64,000 nucleotides of DNA, from assembly GCF_015706575.1 (NCBI RefSeq), contig NW_024037058.1, forward strand, positions 3,589,754 to 3,653,753, in the 5' to 3' direction. Source of the stretch: Patiria miniata (lineage: Eukaryota > Echinodermata > Asteroidea > Valvatida > Asterinidae). Both the position numbers and the translations under genes were made by a program. The notes beneath the pieces were generated by a model. It made no database searches and was not told where the DNA came from. It saw only the letters and a program-made list of their open reading frames with translations. Shown here in pieces: positions 27,601 to 35,800 of this stretch; position 1 is the stretch's first letter, and each line of letters opens with the position of its first letter.

Positions 27601-28809
27601 TTTGTACTGAAATAGGAGTTCATCAGCCACTTGTGTCAGCCACTAATTTTGCTGTTTACCAAGTGCACATGCGAGGTTTCACGCACGGGTTAAATATACG
27701 CGTAATAGACTGTCGCACTGGTTACCAGTGCACTAGTCTAATACGCATGCCCTTTACGAAGCATTTGTGGAACTGGCGCATGGGGGTAGTGCGCACGCGC
27801 GAACATCGCCCTAGCAGCAGCTACATGTAAAGATGGGGCACAAGCACAACAACATTTTGCTGAGAAAACTTACGCGTAACTTCATGAAATTTTTTGTGAA
27901 TATGCATGACGTATAGTAAAACCAATAAAACATGGTTTAATTTGGGTGGATAGTCGATATTACCTCCCCGAGGTATAGGAAGTTCCCTTGGCTTTGCCTT
28001 GGGAACGAGTCTGTCAACTTCCAATACCTCGGGGAGGTAATATCGAGTATCAACCCTCAAACCATGTTTTAGTGTTTATTCAAAATGGAAAGTGAAGGGA
28101 TGAGATTTTTTGTGTGTGTACAAGTCCATCAGCATGAAATTTGGTTAAACTTGCCTTAATGTTGGTGACAAAGTTGCTTCCAAATCACATTTTAGGCACG
28201 TTAGGCCAAAAAAAAAAAAAAAAAGGTTCCTGTTTCTGGTCTGCACGCGCATCGCTGTAGCCATGTGCGTCAGCAAAATATAAAAAAAAAAAGTTTCAAT
28301 GTAAGCTGATGTCTCAAAACCGCCAAATTCACTGGTTGGACTGGAATCCTGCTGCTGCACAATTTTAACGTGTTTTTAGATGGGGTTACGATCGAGTATA
28401 AGCTTTATGTGGCTTCTCTGGGCTCCCATTCATTTTGCACTAAATTTAGTTGAGCACCATTTGCAGTCATCAGCCGACATTTGAATTTAAAAAAAGGGAA
28501 AAAAAGCCTCGTACCCGCACCACTTTTGGGGCAAGCTCCATACCAGAAACCGGACACCTTCTTTTTGGCCTTAACAAGTTAGGCTGTGTTTTGTGTTGTT
28601 ATATAGAGTCCAAGAAGTAGTTGCATGGTACCGGATGAATTTAATGGATTCCAAATTGATTTCCCTTTTTAGGATCTCCAGACACACGTTTCATCCGCGT
28701 AGAGACCTGCATGTTCATGGTGAAGCTGCCGCAGTACACCAGCCAGGAGATCATGACCAGGAGACTGCTGTATGCCATCAATTGTAGAGAAGACCCTATG
28801 AGTGGTTGA
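513..28809 (+). CDS. HECTD4: HECTD4-like giant HECT E3 ubiquitin ligase, C-terminal 1,405 residues (13 exons, 5' part outside the window)
   Basis: Exons: 513-643, 8766-10816, 11188-11284, 12182-12406, 14099-14289, 19643-19909, 20341-20496, 21346-21518, 22387-22539, 22999-23216, 24839-25034, 26094-26316, 28673-28809. Every junction is GT-AG and phase-compatible, and the joined coding length (4,218 nt) is an exact multiple of three ending in TGA. HECT ligases accept ubiquitin on a catalytic cysteine and pass it to substrate. The C terminus carries the HECTD4 hallmarks: the VETCMFMVKLPQY core, a CPC/CPCRDG-type segment and the ending REDPMSG, close to the human ending as I recall it. The likely catalytic Cys is codon 28708-28710. 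HECTD4 proteins are about 4,000 residues, so roughly the first 2,600 lie upstream. Substrates are not evident from sequence. Family assignment is firm; exon edges are my reading and need transcript support. Confidence 0.93.
1075..1095 (+). mobile_element. Left fragment of a short inverted-repeat element (MITE) split by the DIRS-like fossil
   Basis: TTTGTTTATGGTATAAATCA matches the terminal repeat of the ~190-bp element seen intact at 7867-8060 and 36031-36220. The rest of the same copy resumes at 7582, directly after the DIRS-like element, so this 21-bp stub and that segment were once contiguous. Confidence 0.7.
1112..1254 (+). repeat. Left inverted terminal repeat of the DIRS-like fossil
   Basis: About 143 bp that is a near-perfect reverse complement of 7401-7543. 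Shared landmarks are CTACTTACCTGTAGAGCA at the outer side and CGTGAGCGTCCTCTTTTCTC at the inner side. The outermost 16 bp (from 1096) pair instead with the internal complementary region at 7267-7282. Confidence 0.8.
6065..6440. repeat. Three imperfect ~125-bp tandem repeats inside the DIRS-like fossil
   Basis: Each unit contains a core like GGAGTCCTCTTTACCTCCGG (first copy near 6085), then a conserved TCTTTGTTC...GGCATCAAAT segment and a GACTTT or GACTTG-ATGTC/GCGTC stretch. Cores sit near 6085, 6208 and 6345. Purpose unknown; probably part of the element's 3' non-coding region. Confidence 0.65.
6490..6690. repeat. Four ~56-bp tandem repeats inside the DIRS-like fossil
   Basis: Four units of the type TTTGTCATGACAACCCTGCC followed by ATACAAGCAGGCTTCTCGTG, beginning near 6493, 6548, 6603 and 6637. 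Immediately adjacent to the 125-bp repeats, so the 3' part of the fossil is a two-family repeat block. Confidence 0.6.
7234..7335. repeat. Internal complementary region of the DIRS-like fossil
   Basis: The first half (7234-7282) is the reverse complement of the left end of the element (about 1096-1145). The second half (7281-7335) is the reverse complement of its extreme right end (about 7525-7581). A fused complement of both outer termini placed just inside the right repeat is the circle-junction template expected for DIRS elements, and it defines both ends of this one. Confidence 0.75.
7401..7543 (-). repeat. Right inverted terminal repeat of the DIRS-like fossil
   Basis: Reverse complement of 1112-1254 (GAGAAAAGAGGACGCTCACG at its inner edge). 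The right end then extends to about 7581 through a segment containing CCCCAACCACACTTCTGTGG, which is complementary to the second half of the internal complementary region. Confidence 0.8.
7582..7669 (+). mobile_element. Right part of the MITE split by the DIRS-like fossil
   Basis: Starts ATTTTCTGTTGTTCCTCTTC and continues through GCAACAGCTCTCATTGGTTT, matching the interior of the copies at 7867-8060 and 36031-36220, and ends near CCATAAACAC. Relative to those copies it lacks about 100 bp before its right terminus. A further partial copy with the same TCTCAT..TTTTGTACAC core lies at about 7716-7785. Confidence 0.7.
7867..8060. mobile_element. 194-bp MITE with terminal inverted repeats
   Basis: The left end GTTTGTTTATGGTGTAAATC and the right end GATTGAGG-type complement (CCTCAATTTACTCTATAAAC, ending 8060) are inverted copies of each other. 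The interior includes CGATTCATCGATGATGTTGC, itself palindromic around ATCGAT. No coding capacity; superfamily not assigned. Confidence 0.7.
8061..8765. other. Intron remainder before the large HECTD4 exon
   Basis: AT-rich intronic DNA. I see no exon, repeat pair or RNA gene here apart from the splice acceptor at its end. Confidence 0.6.
8766..10816 (+). CDS. HECTD4: HECTD4 large exon (about 684 residues)
   Basis: A single 2,051-nt exon opened by a TTTGTCACAG acceptor and closed by AGTG|GTAAGA. It starts SLYQAPWARVFCYGIGHRV (end of a beta-rich domain), then a helical segment conserved in HECTD4-type proteins (FPLAMAFIETLVGCEHQI..., VPPLIKEYLFHMLAQLLRML). A basic patch follows (AAKRKKVKIRRTG, translated from about 9597), probably nuclear-localising or flexible, then a second helical block (LIDGNPQGSTVTRDAIL...) and a long Pro/Ser/Thr/Asn-rich linker (about 9990-10260). 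A last helical block ends in RPKKPS. The open frame extends in frame upstream of the acceptor, but those codons do not resemble the family, so the exon start is set at the acceptor. Confidence 0.9.
11188..14289 (+). CDS. HECTD4: HECTD4 exons 3-5, linker into the HECT region
   Basis: Three exons: 11188-11284 (Lys/Ser-rich, contains VNRRGSKTSKEK), 12182-12406 (contains RALSLGGFLQYVTDRAQEDA and ALMACGFDFHFDR) and 14099-14289 (contains YFKHWTHDMDAALVCYVDRL and HPHEVYFTEDDLV). Phases are 1, 2, 2 and 1 at their outer and inner borders and join without a stop. The second and third exons encode a compact helical region just N-terminal to the HECT domain. The introns carry a 614-bp foldback element (11492-12105) and a 12-bp minisatellite (13161-13590); neither touches coding sequence. 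Confidence 0.88.
11492..12105. mobile_element. 614-bp foldback element in a HECTD4 intron
   Basis: Two inverted arms of about 205 bp (about 11492-11700 and 11896-12105) flank a unique ~195-bp centre. The ends read AAACACCGCAAA and TTTGCGGTGTTT. Arms agree along their length with scattered differences and small indels, for example the TGAATCTGATCGTTTTATGA block and its complement near 12040. No open frame of note; a non-autonomous DNA element. Confidence 0.8.
13161..13590. repeat. 12-bp minisatellite, about 35 copies
   Basis: The unit is GTGACTGGACTT with occasional variants (GTGGTTGGACTT, GTGAATGGTCTT, ATGACTGGCCTT). A 60-bp higher-order echo is visible: the ATGACTGGCCTT variant appears at both the left and right edges. 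Because 12 is a multiple of 3 it stays open in several frames (VTGL repeats on +), but it is intronic. Confidence 0.92.
14381..18568. mobile_element. 4.19-kb non-autonomous DNA transposon, Harbinger-like, TTA target duplication
   Basis: The left end GGCCCCATCTCGATAATGAA and the right end ATTCATTATCGAGATGGGGCC are inverted copies over about 21 bp, flanked by TTA on both sides (14378-14380 and 18569-18571). A 3-bp TTA duplication and GGCC-type ends fit the PIF/Harbinger superfamily. The interior is AT-rich; I find no transposase or DNA-binding ORF, so it would depend on a helper. It separates the two halves of a minisatellite in the HECTD4 intron 14290-19642. Confidence 0.72.
18569..19152. repeat. 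17-18-bp AT-rich minisatellite
   Basis: Roughly thirty degenerate units of the type GACATGAAATAGTTTA. The same unit occurs at 14290-14380, on the other side of the Harbinger-like element, so the array was one block before the insertion. Confidence 0.85.
19153..19289. mobile_element. TTAA-flanked MITE (piggyBac-like ends), 137 bp
   Basis: TTAA then CCCTTTAGC at the left, GCTAAAGGG then TTAA at the right. TTAA target sites and CCCTTT-type ends are typical of piggyBac-family elements. No coding capacity. Confidence 0.7.
19286..19518. mobile_element. Second TTAA-flanked MITE, 233 bp, abutting the first
   Basis: TTAA then CCAGTTCGCG at the left; CGTGAACTGG then TTAA at the right. It shares the TTAA at 19286-19289 with the preceding element. 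The interior has a duplicated GAGCGAGGCCGGAAATAT block (about 19347 and 19388). Confidence 0.68.
19643..28809 (+). CDS. HECTD4: HECTD4 exons 6-13, HECT catalytic domain and stop
   Basis: Eight exons encode the HECT domain. N-lobe landmarks are ARRILFYDTKIKFFNAIL (exon 6), FRHFLGQVTREL (exon 8) and the FFGLLLGIALRADIPLALDL to FWKCLVG block (exons 8-9), matching the usual FxGxLLGxALR and FWKxLVG motifs. Exon 10 includes a Pro/Ser-rich insertion (SPDPDPAPGPSTGPSSSQ), which looks like a surface loop. Exon 11 gives VRCGLASVIPIHLL and the LELRTCG motif (usual ELE-x-x-VCG); exon 12 gives YFWSALESFSQEEIARFIKF; exon 13 carries the catalytic Cys within VETCMFM. The 218-nt exon 10 joins exon 11 through a GG|T codon giving GWKNRQQY. 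No damage is seen, so the enzyme should be active. Confidence 0.93.
20738..21216. mobile_element. Palindromic MITE, mariner-like right end, left terminus lost
   Basis: A long imperfect palindrome: AAGCTTTCTTTTAGTACAAG near 20768 and its complement near 21110, with AGAACTT and GTGGTT blocks mirrored inside. The right end is TTACTCACCCTA. Homologous along its length to 24250-24754. Confidence 0.7.
23217..24249. other. HECTD4 intron segment without recognised features
   Basis: Apart from a GGTACC-rich patch near 23770-23835 (GGGTACCCGAGTACCCG) and an echo of GGTACCTGGTTCC near 24085, which may be the ends of an old inverted element, nothing could be assigned. Confidence 0.4.
24250..24754. mobile_element. 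Complete 505-bp palindromic MITE, mariner-like, TA target duplication
   Basis: Ends CAGGGTGAGTAAAA and TTTTACTCACCCTG, flanked by TA on both sides. CAGGGTG ends and a TA duplication fit the Tc1/mariner superfamily. The whole element is a large foldback with mirrored CACAAAAA and CTTTAAAATGGTGGTTGTG-type blocks. It lies in the HECTD4 intron before exon 11. Confidence 0.75.
25219..25385 (+). repeat. tRNA-derived SINE
   Basis: A box TAGCCCAGTGGTTAGGG, B-box-like GTTCGAATTG, then TGTGTCCTTGGGCAAG, a V-type SINE central motif. It abuts a CR1-like LINE tail at 25395, so the two may have been mobilised separately into the same site or form a composite. Confidence 0.7.
25395..25938 (+). mobile_element. 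CR1/L2-like LINE, 3' end only
   Basis: Translations in shifting frames give the C-terminal reverse-transcriptase consensus of CR1-like elements (LQNRAARLI, LHWLLIRKRIEFKILVIVYK, APRLWNCLSINIREAKTLGI, FKDLLQTHLF). A non-coding tail ends in a GTGTTCCTTGAAGGGCGATT box and TTGTAT repeats. It is 5'-truncated to about 540 bp with at least two frame changes and stops in the coding part. Confidence 0.85.
26350..26844. mobile_element. 495-bp TTAA-flanked element with an internal palindromic 44-bp repeat
   Basis: TTAA then CTCTTTCAGTGCC at the left; GGCACTGAAAGAG then TTAA at the right: perfect inverted ends and a TTAA target duplication, piggyBac-like. Near its right end are three 44-bp units starting at 26720, 26764 and 26808, each opening with the 18-bp palindrome CCTCGTACATGTACGAGG (the third slightly altered). 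No coding capacity. Confidence 0.75.
26996..27271. mobile_element. Short inverted-repeat element, diverged
   Basis: GGCCAATTCATAATGCAGTG at the left is matched by CACTGCATTGTGAATCGCC at the right. The right end resembles that of the foldback at 58811-58984 (GTGAATCGCCC), so the two may be members of one family. Confidence 0.5.
27924..28080. repeat. 157-bp near-perfect inverted repeat (foldback)
   Basis: GATATTACCTCCCCGAGGTAT and its complement flank a ~35-bp loop (GGCTTTGCC...), with outer arms AATAAAACATGGTTT and its complement. Would form a stable hairpin; probably a small DNA element in the last HECTD4 intron. Confidence 0.75.
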
Positions 28810-29541
28810 ATCACAAACATCACATTGGCACCACGGTGCTTTCCCCACCTGCTTCCCCTTAACTAGTCTGGAAATTTGGGACTCGCAATACTGTGTATGA
28901 GAGTCCCAAAACTTAAGGTATTGAAAACATGCAGTACATGAAAATAGACTGGCTCCTGAAACAACCAGTCCAACACAGCTTCAGTACTGCATCAATCAAG
29001 TGTGTCAAAAGAAACATGTGGCAAGTTAGGAACTAGTCTCTATTTACTACACATTTCTCCATAGCCAGCCACCAGACTAATGACAAGGAATGAAAAGGTC
29101 AGTCTTTTCAAATAGTAGGACCATGGTTGGACATGTACCAGCCTAGTCTTAAGCCTCATTTTGAAATCACTTGACTTCCCCCTTATGTGTAACATATTGA
29201 AGAAATGTCTCTTTTAAAAATTTAATTGAGTCTTCAAACTTGAGGACCTTCTTTGCCCAATGGAGGTTTGGAGAAATTTGCTGGCTAACGAGTCAGTAAA
29301 GTTGGCGTGATTTAGATTTCTACGTTTCAGAGCAGTCCAGGTCCAAGTCTGACCCTAACCCAGGTCTGATTCCCACCCACGCCTGACACGTTTAAGATTT
29401 TCAGTCCCCACCTGATGTTGTAGGTTTGCGACAGTATCATTTATGGGTTTCCTCCCACTTTGAAAACCCGACATTCTTCATCTTCTAAGCTTTTTTATAT
29501 TTCAAAATTCTGTGCTGCAGTGACTTGTGTGCACTATTACA

Positions 29542-29760
29542 GGTAGAGTACATCATTTGCAGCTATCCAAAAAATAACTGACAAATAATTGTTGAAAAGC
29601 ATGCTTGGTTTCAAGATAGTAATGCCACTAAACTCCCTGTGAAATTTTTCTTTTTTGGCATGCTGTCGTTTTGAAGAAAACAAAAAAGGTCCTTTCCAAA
29701 GATGTGTCTGAAGACGATTTTACATTTTTTTTCATTCGGTGATGTCGTGCTCCAGTGAAT
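29542..29760 (+). mobile_element. Partial copy of the TTAA element found in receptor gene C
   Basis: Shares CATCATTTGCAGCTATCC, ACTAAACTCCCTGTGAAAT and TTTTGAAGAAA blocks, in the same order and spacing, with the left third of the element at 61628-62252. The right end was not found. Confidence 0.6.
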
Positions 29761-30820
29761 GGCCCAACATTGGCGGTCTGTGCACGGTCACGTCGTTTTT
29801 TGACAGCGTGCGGTTCGTACATGTAAATGTTTGGTCGGAAACTACAAAAATAAAACCCACCTAAGGAATGCAAACCTATTCATAATAACTCGTAAATCCT
29901 GTAATAATAATTTTTTTAATATCTCATTCAAATGCTGTGACAAGTGGTATGTTTGGGGAAACTGGAGAATATTAAAAAATGTCCCAACTAAAGTTGGCCC
30001 TTTTAGCCGATGATTGCATGATGAAAGAAAACAACGATCTAAAACGACATTTTTTGAAAATGTAGAATTTTTATCACAAAAATATGGTGAATAAAAGACA
30101 AATAAACTCATTTAATTTTATCAGGTGGCATGTATTTCACTTAATCTAGCAAAATGAACTGGATGTTTTCAGATGGAAATTGGTCTTTCCTCTCCGCGGC
30201 GCTGCCATTTAAACAGTCACTGGCATTAACCGAGATTTTGGCGCGTGCGCACAAACTAAGTGAGAGGGTTGAACGGAAGTGGAAGTGACACATGGTATCC
30301 ATGCATGGAGTATTTTAACATATTTTTTTGTTCAAAAAATGGTTCAAAATCTTAAGTAGGGTGTACAACAACTAACCTGGTGAAGTTTCAACTAAGTGGA
30401 TACTATACATTTTCAGAAAAAGGTGTAAACATGTGTTTCGTAACTGCTTTCCATTGCTAACATACGCAGAAAGGTTGAGCCCGTGGGCACAATTTGTAAA
30501 ACCACCTTCAATAATTGTTTTCCTCCAAACAATACCATTTCAGGTGGACTGATTTCACACCGTATTTGGTACCAGTCATACTTTCACTTTGAGCAAGGCT
30601 TTTCTCATTAAATCAGTAGGTCTATTTCCAATTATACAAATGTTTCTTCATGCCGTTAATGGGAAAATACAACATTTGCAAACATCAAAAAATAAAACTA
30701 CCAAATCATTTTGAAATACCTTGCTGGACTGTTAGTGAATGACAGTGTAAAGCATCCTGCAAAATCATGGCACCTGGTATATTGTCATTTTCAAGAAAAG
30801 TGGTATTTTTGTATCAATTT

Positions 30821-30848
30821 CCAACGCTGATCGGCCGATCAGCGTTGG
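30821..30848. repeat. Perfect 28-bp palindrome
   Basis: CCAACGCTGATCGG is followed directly by its reverse complement CCGATCAGCGTTGG, with no spacer. Confidence 0.9.
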
Positions 30849-30938
30849 AAAAAACTGGCTTTTTTTTAAATACTGGGCCCAATTGACCATCGCGCTTGTT
30901 TGCAATTGATTACAAACCTATGAACGGGTACAAGCCAG

Positions 30939-31022
30939 CTAGACTGGTTCCCTGACCTTACAATTCCCCAATGTATGTAAACTGCTCTGTTTCTTCTTAT
31001 ATGGAGTCAGGGAACCAGACTA
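30939..31022. repeat. 84-bp inverted repeat
   Basis: AGACTGGTTCCCTGAC at the left and GTCAGGGAACCAGACT at the right. An AGACTGGTTCCC fragment recurs at about 39648 in a receptor gene A intron. Confidence 0.7.
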
Positions 31023-31256
31023 CAGGAAAATGATTGTTTTTCTTGGTTTTTATAGCATTTTCGAACCCAAAACCTAAAAAAAGTCATTGTAACTATATTT
31101 GCTATATATTTCCAACCCCCCAATTCCATCCATTTCTGAAAATTACAGCAAAAGCAAATGATGTATATTCCCTTTAAACCCTCCGGATGTTGGAATGAGC
31201 TCATTAAAATTACCTTTAGGATATATTCAAGTGCCAGAACATCTTTTTTTCCGCTT

Positions 31257-31560
31257 GATACTTTTTCAAAAATCCACCTGCTTTCACAGGGTTCCTACAG
31301 TCATGGAGAAACTTTGGAATTTTGTTATTTTCAATACAAGGAGTAATGGAAAGTTTGCATTCCGAAGAAAAATTTGCGGAAAAGTCATTTATGCTAGATA
31401 CGTTTTCAAAAATCCACCTGCTTTCACAGGGTTCTTACAGTCATGGAAAAACACTGGCATTTAATGCTATCATGGAAAAGTCATGGAATTGTGTTATTTT
31501 TAGCACAAGGAGTCATGGAAAGTTTGTATTCTGAGGAAAAAGTCATGGAAAAGTCATGGA
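31257..31560. repeat. 140-bp direct repeat with GTCATGGAA motifs
   Basis: TTTCAAAAATCCACCTGCTT followed by TCACAGGGTTC occurs at 31264 and again 140 bp later; the GTCATGGAAAAGTCATGGAA motif recurs to 31560 and, diverged, near 31795-31875. Confidence 0.7.
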
Positions 31561-32352
31561 ATCCTGCATAGCCAATTCGTGATGATACATTGGCTTTAGC
31601 AGTCTTCCGGTTGGCTTTACTTTCACTTTATATTCGTTGCATGTTCAGTGTTTCATTGTGATGCTTTCATTGCTGCTCAGTGATCATGTGTCACACTGGA
31701 AGGCTGAAAGGGAGTGGCATCTCTTGCCTCGGTGTGATGACTGGCCAGTGTATTGTAAATAAGCTCCCAAGATGCTAAAACAGTGAGGAATTGGTCATGG
31801 AAAGCCCCTATTTTGTCCTGGAAAAATCATGGAAAAAATCATTGAATTTCATTATAAGATTTCTGTGGGAACCCTGTTTTCAAAACAGTCTCATTCTTTA
31901 AAAAGTATTGTTATACATATATTTAAGGTATGCTTTCAATTCATAAGTTTTCTTCTAATCTGTCTTTGGACCTTGAGAACTGTATTCTGAAATTAGAAAA
32001 GTGCACGATTTGCATTTGTGAGTAAGAAATCTGTTTTCTAAAGCTTGTCAGTTACTGTCAACATTTTGACAGAAGCTATAAAAATAGATGCCGAAACAAA
32101 TTATTTCTCAATGGCAAAAGACAAACCAAAGATCATTCTTGTGATTTATTTTATACTAAGTTAACTTCTTCAAGTTATCAAATGAACCACAAAGGGAAAA
32201 CAGCTGTATCTTGTCTGAGTGATCCCGTTTGCTATTTGCCAGGTTTGCCTCGTGACTTTGCGTGATCCCTGGCTGCATGGCAGATACAGGTTTATGGCCT
32301 CTGACTAGCGCCTCTTGAACAAAGACATTGACGAATTGGAAAACAGCCAACA

Positions 32353-32442
32353 TAGCTGAATAACTCAGTTGGTAGAGCAGCGGAACGGTAATCCGGAGGT
32401 TGCAGGCTCAAAACCCTCTCCAGTCAATTTCTTTGTTTAACT
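32353..32442 (+). repeat. tRNA-like SINE head or tRNA pseudogene
   Basis: TAACTCAGTTGGTAGAGC is a good A box; the B box (GGCTCAAAACC) departs from consensus. The anticodon arm would give GGT (Thr) but position 33 is C and the acceptor stem does not pair well. The trailing CAATTTCTTTGTTTAAC is non-tRNA. I favour a tRNA-derived SINE over a functional gene. Confidence 0.6.
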
Positions 32443-33458
32443 TTTCAGCATTCTTTCAAGTTAAGTAACTGTTGCAATCAAAGTGTTGTTTGGTTTAATT
32501 GGTTTAATTATTATGATAAATAGCCTTTTGTTATTTTGTTTATTACACAGAGAATTGAAATACATTGTATTGTTTAGTTTCCATTGTTATAACGAGCTTG
32601 AATAATGTAATGTAAGTGACACTATTAACTCTTTGTATACCCATTCCCACGTGAAAGGATTCATTTAGTGAACTGTAAAATATTGAGTTTTCACACTGAA
32701 TTGGTCCTGTCTGTTTAGTTTTATATTTTTAACTGCAGTTATAAACAGTGCATGATGTTTGATAAGAGAGTTTTGTTTTGTGCTTGTGGGACAAACTAAA
32801 ACATGTTGTGTAGCTATTGCACCCAGAAATGACCTATTCTATATTGAGAGTTGTAAATGATTGATAATATTTATTATTGGTATCTGATTTGGAGATGAAA
32901 CTTCTAATGGAACGCTTCTGGGCTTGCATGCAAGTTGTATAAAACATTGTTGTGTAAAGCATGGCATCATTTTGTGAGCACGATATGCGAAGTTTGTATT
33001 TTGTTTGTGCACCACACAGTTTCAGACCTTCGTGTTATAAGCACCGGTATCTCCTTTGAAGGAGAATAAACACAATAAATTTAGTTAAGTGCAAGCATGC
33101 GAGATATATAGGAGAGTTTGGAGTAATCAGCCAAAATATGTAATTAGTACAGTGTATATTGAATGATACATTGCAGTGATAAGGACAATGCACTATTAAG
33201 GCATTTTAATTATAAAAAAGTGGGGTGAAATTATCTTGATTTGGGGGATATTTAGAGAAATAAATACTATTGCAGTTGACAGCCCTGTCTTTGTAAAGTG
33301 TTTGTGTTCAGTGCCTATACTCACAGCGTTAAGATACCATTCGTAGCCTTGGGCCATGGAGTGAATGGGCAGCGGTATAACAACATTGTCTGGACACAAA
33401 CACCAGAAAAATTCTGTTGGTTAAGGCAGTTGAGTAACTTTCTATTACTCACTCACTC

Positions 33459-35480
33459 CTTCGCCCGTTGGAGGAGAGACGGTGTGTCCAGGGTTGTCAC
33501 CAGCCTGATCTATCCGCTGCCTCTTGGAGGAGAGATGCTGTGTCCAGGGCTCTCACAAGCTTGATCTATCCGCTGCCTCTTGGAGGAGAGATGCTGTGTC
33601 CAGGGCTCTCACAAGCCTGATCTATCCGCTGCCTCTTGGAGGAGAGATGCTGTGTCCAGGGCTCTCACAAGCCTGATCTATCCGCTGCCTCTTGGAGGAG
33701 AGATGCTGTGTCCAGGGCTCTCACAAGCTTGATCCGGCCTTCACCTGTTGGAGGAGAGACAGTGTGTCCAGGGCTGTAGCCAGCTTGATCTATCCTTCGC
33801 CTCTTGGAGGAGAGACGGTGTGTCCAGGGCTGTCACCAGCCTGATCTATCCGCTGCCTCTTGGAGGAGAGATGCTGTGTCCAGGGCTCTCACAAGCTTGA
33901 TCTATCCGCTGCCTCTTGGAGGAGAGATGCTGTGTCCAGGGCTCTCACAAGCCTGATCTATCCGCTGCCTCTTGGAGGAGAGATGCTGTGTCCAGGGCTC
34001 TCACAAGCTTGATCTATCCGCTGCCTCTTGGAGGAGAGATGCTGTGTCCAGGGCTCTCACAAGCCTGATCTATCCGCTGCCTCTTGGAGGAGAGATGCTA
34101 TGTCCAGGGCTCTCACAAGCTTGATCTATCCGCTGCCTCTTGGAGGAGAGATGCTGTGTCCAGGGCTCTCACAAGCCTGATCTATCCGCTGCCTCTTGGA
34201 GGAGAGATGCTGTGTCCAGGGCTCTCACAAGCCTGATCTATCCGCTGCCTCTTGGAGGAGAGATGCTGTGTCCAGGGCTCTCACAAGCTTGATCCGGCGT
34301 TCACCTGTTGGAGGAGAAACGGTGTGTTCAGGGCTGTCGCCAACCTGATCTATCTGCCGCCTGTTAGAGGAGAGACAGTGTGTCCAGGGCTGTCGCCAGC
34401 CTGATCTGTCCTTCACCTGTTCTAGGAGAGACAGTGTGTCCAGGGCTGTTGCCAACCTGATCTATCTGCCGCCTGTTGGAGGAGAGACGGTGTGTCCAGT
34501 GCTGTGGCCAGCCTCATTTGTCTTTCACCTGTTGGAGGAGAGACAGTCTGTCCAGGGCTGTCGCCAGCCTGATCTGTCCTTCACCTGTTCTAGGAGAGAC
34601 AGTGTGTCCAGGGCTGGGGCCAGCCTGATCTGTCCTTCACCTGTTGGAGGAGAGACGGTGTGTTCAGGGCTGTCGCCAGCCTGATATGTTCTTTACCTGT
34701 TGGAGGAGAGACGGTGTGTCCAGGGCTGTCGCCTACTGATCTGTCCACCAGATGGAGGAGAGACAGTGTGTCCAGGGCTGTATCGAGCCTGATCTGTCCT
34801 TCACCTGTTGGAGGAGAGACAGTGTGTCCAGGGCTGTCACAAGCCTGATCTATCCACTTCCTCTTGGAGGAGAGACGCTGTGTCCAGGACTGTCACAAGC
34901 TTGATCTGGCCTTCACCTGTTGGAGGAGAGACAGTGTGTCCAGGGCTGTAGCCCGCTTGATCTATCCTCTGCCTGTTGGAGGAGAGACAGTGTGTCCAGG
35001 GCTGTCACAAGCCTGATCTATCCGCTGCCTCTTGGAGGAGAGACAGTGTGTTCAGGGCTGTCGCCAGCTTGATCTATCCTTCACCTGTTCTAGGAGAGAC
35101 AGTGTGTGCAGGGCTGTCACCAGCCTGATCTGTCCTTCACCTGTTGGTGGAGAAACGGAGTGTTCAGGGCTGTCGCCAACCTGATCTATCTGCCGCCTGT
35201 TAGAGGAGAGACAGTGTGTCCAGGGCTGTCGCCAGCCTGATCTGTCCTTCACCTGTTCTAGGAGAGACAGTGTGTCCAGGGCTGTCGCCAACCTGATCTA
35301 TCTGCCGCCTGTTGGAGGAGAGACGGTGTGTCCAGTGCTGTGGCCAGCCTTATCTGTCCTTCACCTGTTCTAGGAGAGACGGTGTGTCCAGGGCTGTCGC
35401 CAGCCTGATATGTTCTTTACCTGTTGGAGGAGAGACAGTGTGTTCAGGGCTGTCGCCAGCCTGATCTGTTCTTCACCTGT
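33459..35480. repeat. 56-bp minisatellite, about 36 copies, with higher-order structure
   Basis: Units of about 56 bp centred on TTGGAGGAGAGATGCTGTGT and CCAGGGCTCTCACAAG. The left block (to about 34290) is homogeneous (GCTGCCTCTTGGAGG type); the right block mixes TTCACCTGTTCTAGGAG and GCCGCCTGTTGGAGG types. A segment near 34240-34455 recurs at 35076-35291, a ~836-bp higher-order period. On the minus strand the unit reads LLQEAADRSG, like the LINE fragment beside it. Confidence 0.9.
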
Positions 35481-35800
35481 TCTATTCCTTGATGTTGATG
35501 TTGTACTTCCTCCTGTACAGAGCCTTGCAGGATGGTCTTAGCAATGAAGTTGTGGTGGGTTATGTGACCGAACCACATCGTTTCCTTCTCTTTACTGGAC
35601 GAAAAGGAGCTCCTGGGAACCAGCAAGGGAGCTTCCGGAAGCATTTGGGTTTGAATGCCGTAATCTGCTTCTCCAGGTCGGCTGTCAGAGTCCAGTTCTC
35701 GCACCCCTAGAGGAAGATGGAGATGACAAGGCCTTTGTGGAGCTTGAGTTTGGTCAGGACCCTGATGCTAGTGCTCCTCCACGGTCTGGGGAGGTTTAAC
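35481..35800 (-). mobile_element. Non-LTR retrotransposon (LINE) fragment, C-terminal part of the polymerase ORF
   Basis: The minus strand reads RTLTADLEKQITAFKPKCFRK-type sequence, then KRKRC/KEKETMWFGHITHHN and IAKTILQG, matching the widespread invertebrate LINE C-terminal consensus (TADLE+RIQAFE.KC, WFGHVTRHD, KTILQG). Frames shift at least once. It runs directly into the 56-bp minisatellite. Confidence 0.8.

Larger units (their letters stand above)
28810..33458. other. HECTD4 3' flank and intergenic DNA
   Basis: No coding exon found. AATAAA candidates lie at 29849 and in a pair near 33063-33078, so the end of the HECTD4 transcript is unresolved. Repeats in this stretch are listed separately. 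Confidence 0.6.

Noticed and set aside
32353-32442. Functional tRNA-Thr gene
   Set aside because: Poor B box, C at position 33 and a weak acceptor stem, with non-tRNA sequence continuing downstream; better explained as a tRNA-derived SINE.
34225-35291. Several 60-90-residue frames on both strands in the 56-bp array
   Set aside because: Frames rotate because the unit is 56 bp; they are satellite artefacts, although the minus-strand reading records a LINE origin.
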